A DNA stretch of 64,000 nt from a virus, in the IMG/VR virus record IMGVR_UViG_3300020186_000013, positions 1-64,000 of that record, one strand, 5' to 3'. The notes beneath the pieces are model-generated. The model did no database searches, had not been told where the DNA came from, and saw nothing but the letters and a program-made list of their open reading frames with translations. Below are positions 1 to 8,058 of this stretch, one piece after another; the stretch's first letter is position 1, and the number at the start of each line of letters is the position of its first letter. Position numbers and translations under genes: made by a program.

Positions 1-815
1 ACCTTACGTTCCTTAGCCACAGGTGGCCGGGCGACGCGGACCGGCGGGTGGGCCATGCCCGGCCGTGGCGGCGGGGCATTAGCCGCCATGTCCCGGAACT
101 CCTCGAACAGGTAGTGCGTCAGCCGGGCGTCGAACTCAGCCCGGTGGGCGTCCGTCATGTCGAGGTTGTACTTCTCTTTGAGCTTGTACTTTTCAACGCA
201 GTGCCGAGTCAGGTTGGAGTGCACACCCGCCCCGCCCAACCGGCCGAGACGCTTGAAGTAGTCCTTCATGGTCTCACCGACAATCGGCAACGCCTTGGCC
301 TGGTCGTAGATCTGGTTGCCCTTCTCGATCGCCGCCGTGTCGAACACGCGGTCGTCGGGCAGGACGAACTCCCGCTTGTAGAACCCGGCCATGTTGTACG
401 CGATCATCTCCTCGTCGAACGCGATGTTATGCCCGACGAAATAGAACCCGCTGTCGATGAGGCCCTGGAGGATCTCGTAGTACAGGTCAAACGCCCGGTC
501 GGGCTCGACACCCTCGTCGGCCATCCGCTCGTAGCTGGTGGTGTAGTGCTGGCCGGTCTTGGCCATGCTCTCCCGGACGTAGTCGAGCCGCTCGCGGAGC
601 CAATGGTCAGGCACCACCTTGTGGTTCCGCCAGTCGACCACGACGTTGTACCGGCTCGTGATCTTGCAGTCCTCGACGATGACGTGACCGAACTCGGTGA
701 TGACGTCAACACCCTTCTTGAACCCCGTCGTCTCGGTGTCGAAACAACAGTACGTGCGAGGCAACTTGCCGCCGTACTGGTCCGTGAACCATTTGGGCCA
801 CATCGGAACGATCAC
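1..815 (-). CDS. DnaQ-family (DEDDh) 3'-5' exonuclease, C-terminus cut by window edge
   Basis: Predicted 3'-5' exonuclease of the DNA polymerase III epsilon/DnaQ superfamily, probably proofreading or DNA/RNA trimming. Direct minus-strand translation gives an open frame running off the left edge. Exo I is CCFDTETTGF near residues 19-28, Exo II is FVGHNIAFDEEM in the middle, and Exo III is DAHRAEFDAR towards the end, so the DEDDh acidic residues and the HxxxxxD histidine are present. The tail after Exo III is Pro/Arg-rich. The GTG start at 815 was chosen because GGAG lies 5 nt upstream. It follows the unknown gene at 826-1338 by 10 nt and is probably co-transcribed with it. The polymerase at 14.1 kb has its own exonuclease domain, so this one may act separately. 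The family is clear; the role is inferred. Confidence 0.85.
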   Translation of the reverse strand, partial: MIVPMWPKWFTDQYGGKLPRTYCCFDTETTGFKKGVDVITEFGHVIVEDCKITSRYNVVVDWRNHKVVPDHWLRERLDYVRESMAKTGQHYTTSYERMADEGVEPDRAFDLYYEILQGLIDSGFYFVGHNIAFDEEMIAYNMAGFYKREFVLPDDRVFDTAAIEKGNQIYDQAKALPIVGETMKDYFKRLGRLGGAGVHSNLTRHCVEKYKLKEKYNLDMTDAHRAEFDARLTHYLFEEFRDMAANAPPPRPGMAHPPVRVARPPVAKERK

Positions 816-825
816 GCCGACTCCT

Positions 826-1338
826 TTACCGGCCTCGGAGGGCCTTCCAGGTTGCTTCGAGACGAAGTGTGAACCGAACCCAGCGTCGCTTCCACGGCCC
901 CATGGACAGCAACGCCTGGGCGTGGCTGCCGAAGGCCCGGAGGTCCTGGAAGGTCTGGCACGGCCCCTGACCGCCCAGGGTGGCCTCCCGGACTCCCGCG
1001 TAAAAGTACCCGAACATGACCGTACCAATCATCGCACACAGAGCCATCTGGGCCGGGGCTGGGACCTTCCACCACCCCGACCTCTCCAACGCCTCGTGCA
1101 TCTTCTCCTTGGGCAGCTCGGTCGCCGTCTGCACGAACGTGCAGGCTGCGGCACAGGCATCCCCGAGCTGATCCATCGTGATGCCCTCCTTGGTGAGGAT
1201 AGCATCGAGTTCCGGCCACCGCCGGTCCTCCAGGCGAGCCGCGACCTCACGCATCACATCGCCGAAGCAGTGAGCTACGTCTCGATAGGAGTTGTAGAGT
1301 CGCGGATCGTTTTCCGACAGGCGTGCTTGCAGGCTCAT
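826..1338 (-). CDS. Unknown protein with a possible membrane-associated helix
   Basis: A 170-aa protein that I do not recognise. The N-terminal two thirds look alpha-helical and mixed-charge. Residues about 94-112 (PAPAQMALCAMIGTVMFGYF) are hydrophobic enough for one membrane or buried helix. The C-terminus is basic (KRRWVRFTLRLEATWKALRGR). The ATG at 1338 follows an AGGA motif that sits directly after the 16-bp palindrome at 1349-1364. It lies between the MazG-like gene and the DnaQ-like exonuclease in one leftward run, so co-expression is likely; no function is assigned. Confidence 0.65.
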   Translation of the reverse strand: MSLQARLSENDPRLYNSYRDVAHCFGDVMREVAARLEDRRWPELDAILTKEGITMDQLGDACAAACTFVQTATELPKEKMHEALERSGWWKVPAPAQMALCAMIGTVMFGYFYAGVREATLGGQGPCQTFQDLRAFGSHAQALLSMGPWKRRWVRFTLRLEATWKALRGR

Positions 1339-1348
1339 GTTCAGGTCC

Positions 1349-1364
1349 TAGAAACTGGAATCTA
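1349..1364. repeat. 16-bp gene-junction palindrome, copy 1
   Basis: TAGAAACTGGAATCTA, a near-perfect inverted repeat filling the 28-bp gap between the MazG-like gene and the next gene. It is identical to the copy at 55980-55995 and related to those at 11293, 27786, 43209, 49637 and 63190. Short dyad symmetry without a loop suggests a dimeric DNA-binding protein site rather than a terminator. Confidence 0.7.
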
Positions 1365-1366
1365 CA

Positions 1367-1798
1367 TCAGTACCGCTTGCCGTGCTTAACGGGGCGGGTG
1401 TGGTTGAACGCCATCTTGGCCACGATGGCCTGGCCCAACCGGAGCTTCAGGGCCGCACTCAGGTCCATGATGCGGATCACCGCGTCGGCCAACTCGATCT
1501 CGATGTTAGTGAACTGCGGGCACTTCTCGTCCGTCTCGTCGAAGCCGTGCTTGCGGTGGCTCTCCATCGCCTCAGACAACTCGCTAACCGTCAGCATCAG
1601 CTTCCCGGCGAAGTTCTGCTGCTCGGTCCCGGTGCCGCGACAGTCCGGGCACTTGACCGGGCTGCACTCGTCGCAGTGGACGTCGACGCCGGTTCCCTTG
1701 CACTCCGGGCAGTCCTTCCAGAACTCCTTACTCTTCGCCCACGCCAGAATCTTCTCGCCGTAAGTGTTGACGGCGTCGGCGAACAGTTCGTCACTCAT
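1367..1798 (-). CDS. MazG-like NTP pyrophosphohydrolase with DnaJ-type zinc insert
   Basis: Predicted all-alpha nucleoside triphosphate pyrophosphohydrolase, which would convert (d)NTPs to monophosphates for pool control. The MazG signature EXXE...EXXD is visible as ELSEAMES and ELADAVIRIMD in the C-terminal half, followed by a basic HTRPVKHGKRY tail. Ahead of it, around residues 30-58, are two CxxCxGxG motifs (CPECKGTG and CPDCRGTG) with a further CDEC, i.e. a DnaJ-like zinc-binding segment that is not part of ordinary MazG domains. At 143 aa it is a single-domain enzyme. Its ATG overlaps the stop of the small gene at 1795-2067, and ThyX lies just upstream, which fits nucleotide metabolism. 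The family call is good; the substrate is unknown. Confidence 0.8.
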   Translation of the reverse strand: MSDELFADAVNTYGEKILAWAKSKEFWKDCPECKGTGVDVHCDECSPVKCPDCRGTGTEQQNFAGKLMLTVSELSEAMESHRKHGFDETDEKCPQFTNIEIELADAVIRIMDLSAALKLRLGQAIVAKMAFNHTRPVKHGKRY

Positions 1799-2067
1799 GC
1801 CTTCTTCTTTCCGACGGGCGGTTTCACACCCGGCTTCTTAGGTGGAGGGTTCTCCCAGGCGTCCACAATACGCTGGAAGCGTTCCTTGAACTTCTTCGTC
1901 ATTTTGCCGATCTGGTCGTCGACCTTCGTCTTCTTCGCGTCACTGACGCGGGACTCGAACATCTTGGCCAGTTCCTCGGTCGACTGGCCGTGGGCCACCT
2001 TGAGAGCGGCCAAGAGGACCTTGGCTGCCATGTATCGAGCGGACGGTGTGCGGCTTGCGTTTGCCAT
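1795..2067 (-). CDS. Small basic protein of unknown function
   Basis: A 90-aa, lysine-rich protein with a helical central part (SRVSDAKKTKVDDQIGKMTK) and a Pro/Lys tail (PPPKKPGVKPPVGKKKA), suggesting nucleic-acid contact. The ATG at 2067 is preferred over an upstream in-frame ATG because GGGAG sits 5 nt before it. It overlaps the MazG-like gene by 4 nt (ATGA) and follows thyX by 84 nt. No family recognised. Confidence 0.6.
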   Translation of the reverse strand: MANASRTPSARYMAAKVLLAALKVAHGQSTEELAKMFESRVSDAKKTKVDDQIGKMTKKFKERFQRIVDAWENPPPKKPGVKPPVGKKKA

Positions 2068-2151
2068 CGTAACTCCCTTTAGTGACACGACCGGGGACTC
2101 GGCCACGGTCGTGACGATCATCTCTTTCACGGCACGAAAGATCAAGAGGAG

Positions 2152-4269
2152 CTACGCCTTCAACGCGGCGTCCGCCCGCTTGGCCAGCTCGCCCTGGAGG
2201 GACTCGGTCGTCCAAAACTCCAGTGCCTTCGGGTCGCCCGCGTCGATGTCGTACGGGTTACTCTTCATCCCGTACACCCACAACAGATCGTCGACGATCT
2301 TGGTGCGGGACTTGTACCAGAGCGTGGGGAACTTCGCCCGTGTCAGGTTGAACACCTGCCCGAAGATGTCGCGGATCTCGGTCTCCGCGAACGGTGCGGT
2401 GCGGAGTTGGACGACGTGCCGCAGAGCCCGGATGTTCGCCGTCATGCCGATCTCGTTCGCCTGCCCGTTGGGGGCAATGCGACGGATAGCACTGGTGATG
2501 GCCTTCCGCTTGTCGAAGTTGAACGAGTCGTCCGGCACCCACTTCAAATCCTCGCGGAGCGTGCCTGCCGGGATGTTCGCCCACGCCGCCAGGCACTTCG
2601 ACTCGTTCGGCTTGGCCGTCAGACCCGCCTCGGCCGGGGCGTGCGGGAACTTCGGGTTCGGCTTACGCAGGCCGAGCTTGCACTCGGTCAGGTACACCAG
2701 GTCTTCGATGCACGACAGCCCTTCGAGCCACAGATCCTTCACGGGATTGAGCAGATTGCTCCAGACCAGGTCGATGCTGTCCAGGCGGCAGTACCGCCCC
2801 GACGTCTGCGAGTACGCCCACCCGGCCCGCTGACGCACCTGCTCGTGGGTGTTACCACACCAGAACGCAAGGCCGTGACAGCGAACATAGATAATCCCGT
2901 CCTGCGTCTTCGGACAGTACACCTTCCCGTGATAGTCCTCCTCCCAGAAGTGTTGGGTCTTGATGATCGACACCGACTTACGACTCACACTGACGACCCA
3001 ACTCGGCTTCGTGTGCCGGATGATGCCATCGCGGAAGTCTCGTGTGACGCCGGAGCGGTCGTCTTTTCGCACGTTGGCACACAGACCGAGTCGCCCTAAG
3101 AGAACCTGCCACTGACCGGCGGCGTGCTCCGTTTCGCAGTACAAGGCTTGGTGGCCGTTCGAGTGATGTACGGTCCCGTCACCAGACATTGCCGCAGCGA
3201 AGAAGCCACGAAGAAGTCGCCGACTCAGATTGAACAGATCAGTAACGAAATGCCGCTCCTTGTTGTTAGGCCCGATCATCTGTTTAGCCCACGCCGACAA
3301 CTCACCGTCCGAGATCGTGAAATACTCGATCCGGCTGTCAGAGTACGGGAAATACTCGATCCGGCTGTCAGAGTACGGGCCGTGGTGCCGCCACCGGCTC
3401 CCAAACAACTCGCTCATGAGCGAGTGCAGTGCCGGCAGGTTGCCGACCTTCGACTGGTTGATGACGCACTGGTTCGGACGCTCGACGGAAAAAGTACCGT
3501 CCGTTGCCATCCATCCCAACCACTCCATCAGGCGGTAAGCGTCGTAGGTGTGTTCACCGATCTGGAACTGCTCGCGGTCGTCTTCGGCCGCAAATGAAAC
3601 TTCGTGGTCGATGACGATGGGTTTGCGAAACACCTCCGAGATCGGCACCTTCTCGGAGTAAAGAGCCACGTTCTCGGCCAGCGACAGCCCACGAGCCCGA
3701 CGCGGATTGACGCGAGCCGCCCACAACAAGTGGTCGGGCGTCATGCCGGGCGACACCATCTGCCCGGTCTTCCAACCGAGTAACTTCCCGTCGTAGTCGA
3801 AGCTGTGGACGCTGGCAGGAGTCTGCCACTTAGCCTTCCTGGTGTCCGGGTTCAGCGTCAGGAGTTCATCAGCGACGGTCAAGTCTTCGATCTTCTTCCA
3901 ACCGCTGTTCGTGTAGACTTCCGTGCCCTGCTCGTAGCAGTAGACCCGCGAGCAGTCCGTCACGAGGAAGTTGATGTTGCAGTGCTCGAACACCGAGCCG
4001 TGGCCCGTGTCGAAACAGCTCTCCAGGTTGGCCTTCACCGACCGAACCTTGCTCACGTTCGCGTTCTTGCCCACCACCAGGCTCTTGTAGCACAGCTTGG
4101 CGTACATGGAGCACAGCGACTCGCCGCCGGAGATGCCCGCCACGCGGGCGGCCAGGTAGTCGTCCCAGAAGTCCATCTGCTTGGTCTTCTCCAGGTACGC
4201 CTTCACACCCGGCTCGTGGATCTCCGTGAACCCGGTCAGGAACACTTCCGGCTTAACGAGCTGACCCAT
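2152..4269 (-). CDS. thyX: Flavin-dependent thymidylate synthase ThyX, intein-containing precursor
   Basis: Makes dTMP from dUMP with methylene-tetrahydrofolate and FAD/NADPH. The 705-aa precursor holds a 363-aa intein at residues 111-473, leaving a 342-aa mature enzyme. Extein features: FEHCNINFLVTDCSR before the intein, a ThyX-motif-like VRQRAGWAYSQTSGRY just after it, and the C-terminal RALRHVVQLRT...AETEIRDI typical of ThyX. The canonical RHRxxSxNExSxR motif is diverged (RQRAGWAYSQTSGRY). The intein sits immediately ahead of this substrate-binding motif, so unspliced protein should be inactive. The ATG overlaps the stop of the upstream gene (TAATG). Neighbouring MazG-like, Dcd and kinase-like genes fit nucleotide supply for DNA synthesis. 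Confidence 0.92.
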   Translation of the reverse strand: MGQLVKPEVFLTGFTEIHEPGVKAYLEKTKQMDFWDDYLAARVAGISGGESLCSMYAKLCYKSLVVGKNANVSKVRSVKANLESCFDTGHGSVFEHCNINFLVTDCSRVYCYEQGTEVYTNSGWKKIEDLTVADELLTLNPDTRKAKWQTPASVHSFDYDGKLLGWKTGQMVSPGMTPDHLLWAARVNPRRARGLSLAENVALYSEKVPISEVFRKPIVIDHEVSFAAEDDREQFQIGEHTYDAYRLMEWLGWMATDGTFSVERPNQCVINQSKVGNLPALHSLMSELFGSRWRHHGPYSDSRIEYFPYSDSRIEYFTISDGELSAWAKQMIGPNNKERHFVTDLFNLSRRLLRGFFAAAMSGDGTVHHSNGHQALYCETEHAAGQWQVLLGRLGLCANVRKDDRSGVTRDFRDGIIRHTKPSWVVSVSRKSVSIIKTQHFWEEDYHGKVYCPKTQDGIIYVRCHGLAFWCGNTHEQVRQRAGWAYSQTSGRYCRLDSIDLVWSNLLNPVKDLWLEGLSCIEDLVYLTECKLGLRKPNPKFPHAPAEAGLTAKPNESKCLAAWANIPAGTLREDLKWVPDDSFNFDKRKAITSAIRRIAPNGQANEIGMTANIRALRHVVQLRTAPFAETEIRDIFGQVFNLTRAKFPTLWYKSRTKIVDDLLWVYGMKSNPYDIDAGDPKALEFWTTESLQGELAKRADAALKA
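2851..3939 (-). other. LAGLIDADG intein within ThyX
   Basis: Self-splicing protein insertion of 363 aa. Block A starts at Cys111 (CYEQGTEVYTNSGWKKIEDL). Block B has the TPDH motif near residue 177. The two endonuclease motifs are LGWMATDGTF (about 251-260) and RGFFAAAMSGDGTV (about 354-367). The C-terminal end is GLAFWCGN followed by Thr+1. All splicing and nuclease motifs are in one frame, so this intein looks complete and active. It carries a 30-bp tandem duplication between the two nuclease motifs. Confidence 0.88.
3320..3379 (-). repeat. Tandem 30-bp duplication inside the ThyX intein
   Basis: Two exact adjacent copies (3320-3349 and 3350-3379) encode SDSRIEYFPY twice, in frame, between the two LAGLIDADG motifs. 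The perfect identity indicates a recent slippage event. Confidence 0.85.
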
Positions 4270-4601
4270 TATTTGTTCTCACTGTATTCGGGAGTAGACA
4301 ACACATCCGCACTTGGAACGCACGTCCAACCTGCAACGTGCCATTCGAGCTGCTCTGGCCATTCAGCAACGGTACAAATGTTGCCGTCGCTGCTGTATAC
4401 CTGATCCTCCAACCAACAGACAATGGCTCCCTGCTCGTTGACGGTCACCGATTCAATGCTGGTCGGGTCAGAGTTACGGTCGACTGACACGCCCAAACCG
4501 ACAAAAGGAGCCAACGGCAGGCTCCGCTCTTTGGCATAGAACTTACAAGAACCCGGCACGCCATCGTGCCCAATCAAACGAATCAACCACACCTTATACA
4601 T
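4269..4601 (-). CDS. Unknown 110-aa protein
   Basis: A small protein that I do not recognise, with beta-rich hydrophobic segments (VWLIRLIGHDG; AIVCWLEDQVYS; WHVAGWTCVP) and no clear motif. Its stop codon overlaps the thyX start (TAATG), so it is translationally coupled to thyX. The ATG at 4601 is the only good start. Confidence 0.6.
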   Translation of the reverse strand: MYKVWLIRLIGHDGVPGSCKFYAKERSLPLAPFVGLGVSVDRNSDPTSIESVTVNEQGAIVCWLEDQVYSSDGNICTVAEWPEQLEWHVAGWTCVPSADVLSTPEYSENK

Positions 4602-4625
4602 AGCTGTCTCCAGATCCGATACTCC

Positions 4626-4946
4626 TCAAATACAGTAATCGGGCGGGAACTCGGACACCTTCACAGCAGCCTCGACGGCTGCCCAGGTCGTGTCCGGCCC
4701 GCAGTGGAACTTCCTACCCTTGTAGTTGACACGGTACTGACCGAAGAACAAACCAGACACGTCACCGTCTTCCTCACCCGTATCATCGTCGATGTGCTCG
4801 GCGACATTGTCGATGAACCTGAACTGCGTGCAGGCCGACTCGAACATCGGCACCATCACGACCAACCCGCCCGGAACGTCGTTCTTCCGGGTCCGCTTCA
4901 CCGTCTTAACCATGGACGGCTCGTCGTGCTTGTCGAACACGCTCAC
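4626..4946 (-). CDS. Unknown 106-aa protein
   Basis: Small acidic-centred protein (DDDTGEEDGD) with a basic N-terminus (KTVKRTRKND). The GTG start at 4946 has GGAG 6 nt upstream, and that GGAG includes the end of the preceding gene, whose TGA is at 4950. No domain recognised. It sits between thyX and a zinc-motif protein in the same leftward run. Confidence 0.6.
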   Translation of the reverse strand: MSVFDKHDEPSMVKTVKRTRKNDVPGGLVVMVPMFESACTQFRFIDNVAEHIDDDTGEEDGDVSGLFFGQYRVNYKGRKFHCGPDTTWAAVEAAVKVSEFPPDYCI

Positions 4947-4949
4947 CGG

Positions 4950-5921
4950 TCACTCCTTCTTGTTACTCTTCCAAGCGTTCTTCATGTAGCATCCCACACA
5001 CGCCGCCTTACTGCGGTCGACATCGAAAGGGACGTTGTCCTCACCGCACTCGTCGCAGTGCTGGAACACGTAGTCGCTGGCGTGCGTGCCGCCGCGACAC
5101 GAGTTGTACCCGTACTTGCACCTATGGCACGGCACCAGATGCGGCAGCTTGCCCATCTTGCACTGGTCGAGCATGGGTAGAGTCCGGTGCCGCAACCGCA
5201 CCTGGCCCAAGTTCCACGCCCGCAGGCTCGGGGGCACGTTCGTCTTGATAAACCCCGGCCGGCCCTCGTAACACGCCTTGGATTCGACGAGCACGTACAG
5301 CCGCATGGTCACGAGCTGCTCCAGGGAGTCGAACGTGCGGGCCGTCACACCCTCGCGGGCGTGGCGGGGAATGTGCTCGAAGCCGAAGGACTTCGTGGCC
5401 ATGTAGCGGCAGAGTTTGCTGCTCCAGAACTTGCGAATCAACAGCGACGCGGGCGTGCCCGCGATCACCTTGAACACAAACGTGGCCCCCGGCTCGCCTC
5501 GCTTATTGAGAGTACGGTTGCACGCCATGATCTGCACCGGCACCCACTCGGGGAACCGCTGCGTGGTCCACGTGCGAACTGGTCGGAGGGCTTTTAAGCG
5601 GGGCTGGTTGCCGGCCAAAAGGTGGCAGGTCATCCGGATGAGGTTCTCGTCCAGCTTGGTGCCGATCAGCGGCCGGAGCGACTCCCGGATGACATCCCGG
5701 AGTATTGACGGAGACAACTGCTCGGCGACCATGTCGACCATGGCCTCGAACCGATCACCCTCCGGGGTCTTCCCCAGGAACTCGTGCATCAGAACTTCGA
5801 CCAGGGAGTTGCGGAGGGTAATAATCGCCTGGATTGGGTAGTTCCATTCGATAGACCCTTCCGTCGGCAGCTGCCCGCTGCTCTGCTCTTCGGACTTTCC
5901 CTTTTTGTACTCGCTCGGCAT
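4950..5921 (-). CDS. Unknown protein with C-terminal cysteine clusters
   Basis: A 323-aa protein of unknown role. The N-terminal half is helical and unremarkable. The C-terminal 75 residues contain CHRCKYGYNSC, CDECGED and CVGCYMK, most easily read as two structural zinc sites, followed by a lysine-rich end. The ATG at 5921 has AGGAA 4 nt upstream but overlaps the previous gene by 167 nt, an unusually long overlap. A later in-frame Met near 5790 would shorten it. Confidence 0.65.
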   Translation of the reverse strand: MPSEYKKGKSEEQSSGQLPTEGSIEWNYPIQAIITLRNSLVEVLMHEFLGKTPEGDRFEAMVDMVAEQLSPSILRDVIRESLRPLIGTKLDENLIRMTCHLLAGNQPRLKALRPVRTWTTQRFPEWVPVQIMACNRTLNKRGEPGATFVFKVIAGTPASLLIRKFWSSKLCRYMATKSFGFEHIPRHAREGVTARTFDSLEQLVTMRLYVLVESKACYEGRPGFIKTNVPPSLRAWNLGQVRLRHRTLPMLDQCKMGKLPHLVPCHRCKYGYNSCRGGTHASDYVFQHCDECGEDNVPFDVDRSKAACVGCYMKNAWKSNKKE

Positions 5922-6405
5922 GGCGTTCCTGTTGCTTGCGGATCTTCTTCAGCGACGTCTCGGCGTCGATGAACTGATCCTCGACCCACAGAACTGCGTC
6001 ACCGCTCTGATCGGTCGCCACGAACAGGTGTTCGTAGTCGCCGTTGTCGTTCACAACACCCTCGAAGTATTCCCATCCTGGGAACCACCGGTCACCGACA
6101 AGCCCACGGAGCGTCTTCAGGACGACGCCGAGGAGGTTGCCGTTGCCGCCGGTGTTGAAGTACCTGACGACGGACTGGAGTAGCAGCTCCAGCCTTGCAC
6201 AGTCCGCCCGGTCGGCCTGGGTGTGGTTCTCCCACTTCGCGAGCAGCACGGACTGATCCGTATCACCCTTGAAAAGAGGCTGTCGCTCGTCGAGTACCAC
6301 CAAGTAGAGGTACAAAGACAGCGACAGTTCTCCAAGCTCGACCCGCTCGACGCGGTAGCCGTCACGCGGGCTGAGCGGCTTAAAATCATATCGTTCTGTT
6401 GTCAT
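5755..6405 (-). CDS. Unknown protein; C-terminal quarter overlaps the next gene
   Basis: A 216-aa frame starting at the ATG at 6405, which overlaps the previous stop (ATGA). The first ~150 residues look like genuine coding sequence (LELLLQSVVRYFN; GDYEHLFVATDQSGDAVLWV). The last ~55 residues, within the overlap with 4950-5921, become Arg/Gly/Pro-rich and resemble out-of-frame translation, so the true end may be disturbed by a frameshift, or the overlap is real. No family recognised. Confidence 0.55.
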   Translation of the reverse strand: MTTERYDFKPLSPRDGYRVERVELGELSLSLYLYLVVLDERQPLFKGDTDQSVLLAKWENHTQADRADCARLELLLQSVVRYFNTGGNGNLLGVVLKTLRGLVGDRWFPGWEYFEGVVNDNGDYEHLFVATDQSGDAVLWVEDQFIDAETSLKKIRKQQERHAERVQKGKVRRAEQRAAADGRVYRMELPNPGDYYPPQLPGRSSDARVPGEDPGG

Positions 6406-6824
6406 GTTGCCTTCGGTTCCGGAACCGTCAGTGCCCCCTGCACGAGCTTGTACATCTCCTGGGCGTTCTTGATCAGACTGTCGATGGAGGCAAGCATCGT
6501 CTTGCCGTGTGCGTCGCACATGGGGGCAAGGATGTAGTTCAAGTAAGAGGGGTCGATTTCCTTGAGGTCGGACACGACGTCAATCATCTTGACGCCGTCG
6601 ACGGACGCCTTGTAGTGAAAGATCGGCAAGCCCTTGGCCCGCTCGCCGTCGGGGAGGGTGTCGTTGATGGTGTTGAGGGCTCCCGACAGGTAGTTGTACC
6701 CGGCAAGGCTCCGCTCCATCTTGAACAGGTCATCCGTCATGTTGTCGAGGATGTCACGCGGCGTGCGTGACGGGCGAGGTGGCGAGGTTCGCGGGGGAAC
6801 CGGCACGGTCGTGGCAGGGGTCAT
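6402..6824 (-). CDS. Unknown 140-aa helical protein
   Basis: Pro/Thr/Arg-rich N-terminus followed by a helical body (DDLFKMERSLAGYNYLSGAL; ASIDSLIKNAQEMYKLVQGA). It overlaps both neighbours by 4 nt (ATGA junctions), so it is tightly coupled. No enzymatic motif; possibly a structural or adaptor protein. Confidence 0.6.
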   Translation of the reverse strand: MTPATTVPVPPRTSPPRPSRTPRDILDNMTDDLFKMERSLAGYNYLSGALNTINDTLPDGERAKGLPIFHYKASVDGVKMIDVVSDLKEIDPSYLNYILAPMCDAHGKTMLASIDSLIKNAQEMYKLVQGALTVPEPKAT

Positions 6825-7258
6825 TGGTCCGTCCTAAAGGCCACCCCCACATAACAGCGGAAGGCGTCTTCCGGAGACAGGTCCGTACACTCGTGTCCCA
6901 ACACGAGGACCGCTGACTTGGGTGGCAGCGGGTCAATAGACCGTAAAGATTCCGCCGCCGCCAGACCAATCTGGATGCCCAGACCCCAGATCTCCGACAG
7001 TGACCGCCCTTTCGTGCGGTAGGCAAAGATCGGGATGCGGACATACTGATCCGAGTTCGTCACCCCCCACCTAATGTTCTCGATCAAGACCGGCGTCTGC
7101 GGGACCACGTACCGCCCGACGCGGCTCACCTCGGCGACGTTGAACACGCTGCCGTGCGGGTTCACGCCGTGGAGCAACTCACGCTCAATGACGTACGACG
7201 GCGGTACGCCGGTAATCAGGTTGGGCAGTACGTTGCACCACTGCACGTCGAACTTCAT
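6821..7258 (-). CDS. Unknown 145-aa protein
   Basis: The ATG at 7258 overlaps the glycosyltransferase stop (ATGA) and is preferred over an upstream in-frame extension that lies entirely within the previous gene. Beta-rich sequence (VFNVAEVSRVGRYVVPQTPV; SAVLVLGHECTDLS). No family recognised. Tight coupling to the glycosyltransferase suggests co-expression only. Confidence 0.6.
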   Translation of the reverse strand: MKFDVQWCNVLPNLITGVPPSYVIERELLHGVNPHGSVFNVAEVSRVGRYVVPQTPVLIENIRWGVTNSDQYVRIPIFAYRTKGRSLSEIWGLGIQIGLAAAESLRSIDPLPPKSAVLVLGHECTDLSPEDAFRCYVGVAFRTDQ

Positions 7259-8043
7259 GCCTTCCTCGTGATCTCGCAGTCGAACTTTTGGTGGGACAGG
7301 TCCGGCGGGCCGGGCCTGTAGTCCGCCCACAGTGCTTCAATTTTGCCGCTCTCGCCTCGGCGAGGGGCCTTGGACTCTCGGCCCGCATCGTCGGCGTTAA
7401 TGGCGATGCCCTGTCGATAGTTGACCAGGTGCCGCCCACGCTGTTCAAGCAGCTCGCCCAGGATGCGATCGCCTGCTGTGTGGTGCAGTTCAGGGAACGG
7501 GTAGTTCCACTCGTGCAAGAACGATGTCCGAGCCGCCCACCACGCCCCCTGCGGGAACGTGAAGACGTGGTGCCTATTCACGGGCGTCATGCACCAGGGC
7601 TGGGCGTTGATGCCCAGGTGCTGGTTGCCCATCAGCCCCATCGTGTACCGGGCACCCACGACCGTCGAGCCACCGCTGATGTGGTTCTTCGACAGATACG
7701 TCGACACCACCTCAAACACGTACTTGTTGGTGCCAAGCAGATAACTGTCGTCGTCGAACCACATCACGTTCTCGGCGACCGGGTTCGCCGTGTCGTAGAA
7801 CATCCGTCGCATCAGCGGGTACTTGCCGACGTTGCGATCGGGCGTGTACGTGATGAGCGGGCACAACTTCTTGATCGTCCCGCCCAGCAGGTCCACCGTG
7901 GTACAGGTCTCCTCGCCACAAGCGTTGAGGCCGATCCGCACGTCGGCAATGAACTTCCAGTTGGCGTGCTGAATGAGTGAAAGCAACACACGCCGAGCAA
8001 GATCGGCGTGCGAGCCGTACAGGAGTACGCAAACGGAGAACAT
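7255..8043 (-). CDS. GT-A fold glycosyltransferase
   Basis: A 262-aa predicted nucleotide-sugar-dependent glycosyltransferase. The N-terminus MFSVCVLLYGSHADLARRVL is a typical GT2-type nucleotide-binding strand, and the metal-binding DxD motif appears as MWFDDDSYLL around residues 93-102. GAWWAARTSFL and a downstream HHTAGD fit acceptor/catalytic regions. No membrane segment. Phage GT-A enzymes modify DNA bases, virion proteins or host surface glycans; nothing here says which. The ADP-heptose genes at 27.8-29.4 kb could supply an activated sugar, though they are distant. Confidence 0.75.
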   Translation of the reverse strand: MFSVCVLLYGSHADLARRVLLSLIQHANWKFIADVRIGLNACGEETCTTVDLLGGTIKKLCPLITYTPDRNVGKYPLMRRMFYDTANPVAENVMWFDDDSYLLGTNKYVFEVVSTYLSKNHISGGSTVVGARYTMGLMGNQHLGINAQPWCMTPVNRHHVFTFPQGAWWAARTSFLHEWNYPFPELHHTAGDRILGELLEQRGRHLVNYRQGIAINADDAGRESKAPRRGESGKIEALWADYRPGPPDLSHQKFDCEITRKA

Positions 8044-8058
8044 CCCTGCTCCTGGTTA

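Noticed and set aside
48-872. Plus-strand ORF of 274 aa at the left edge
   Set aside because: It is the antisense shadow of the DnaQ-like exonuclease, which has all three Exo motifs in the opposite strand.
1382-2833. Plus-strand ORF of 483 aa
   Set aside because: Antisense to the MazG-like and ThyX genes; no domain, Arg/Ser-rich composition typical of a GC-rich shadow.
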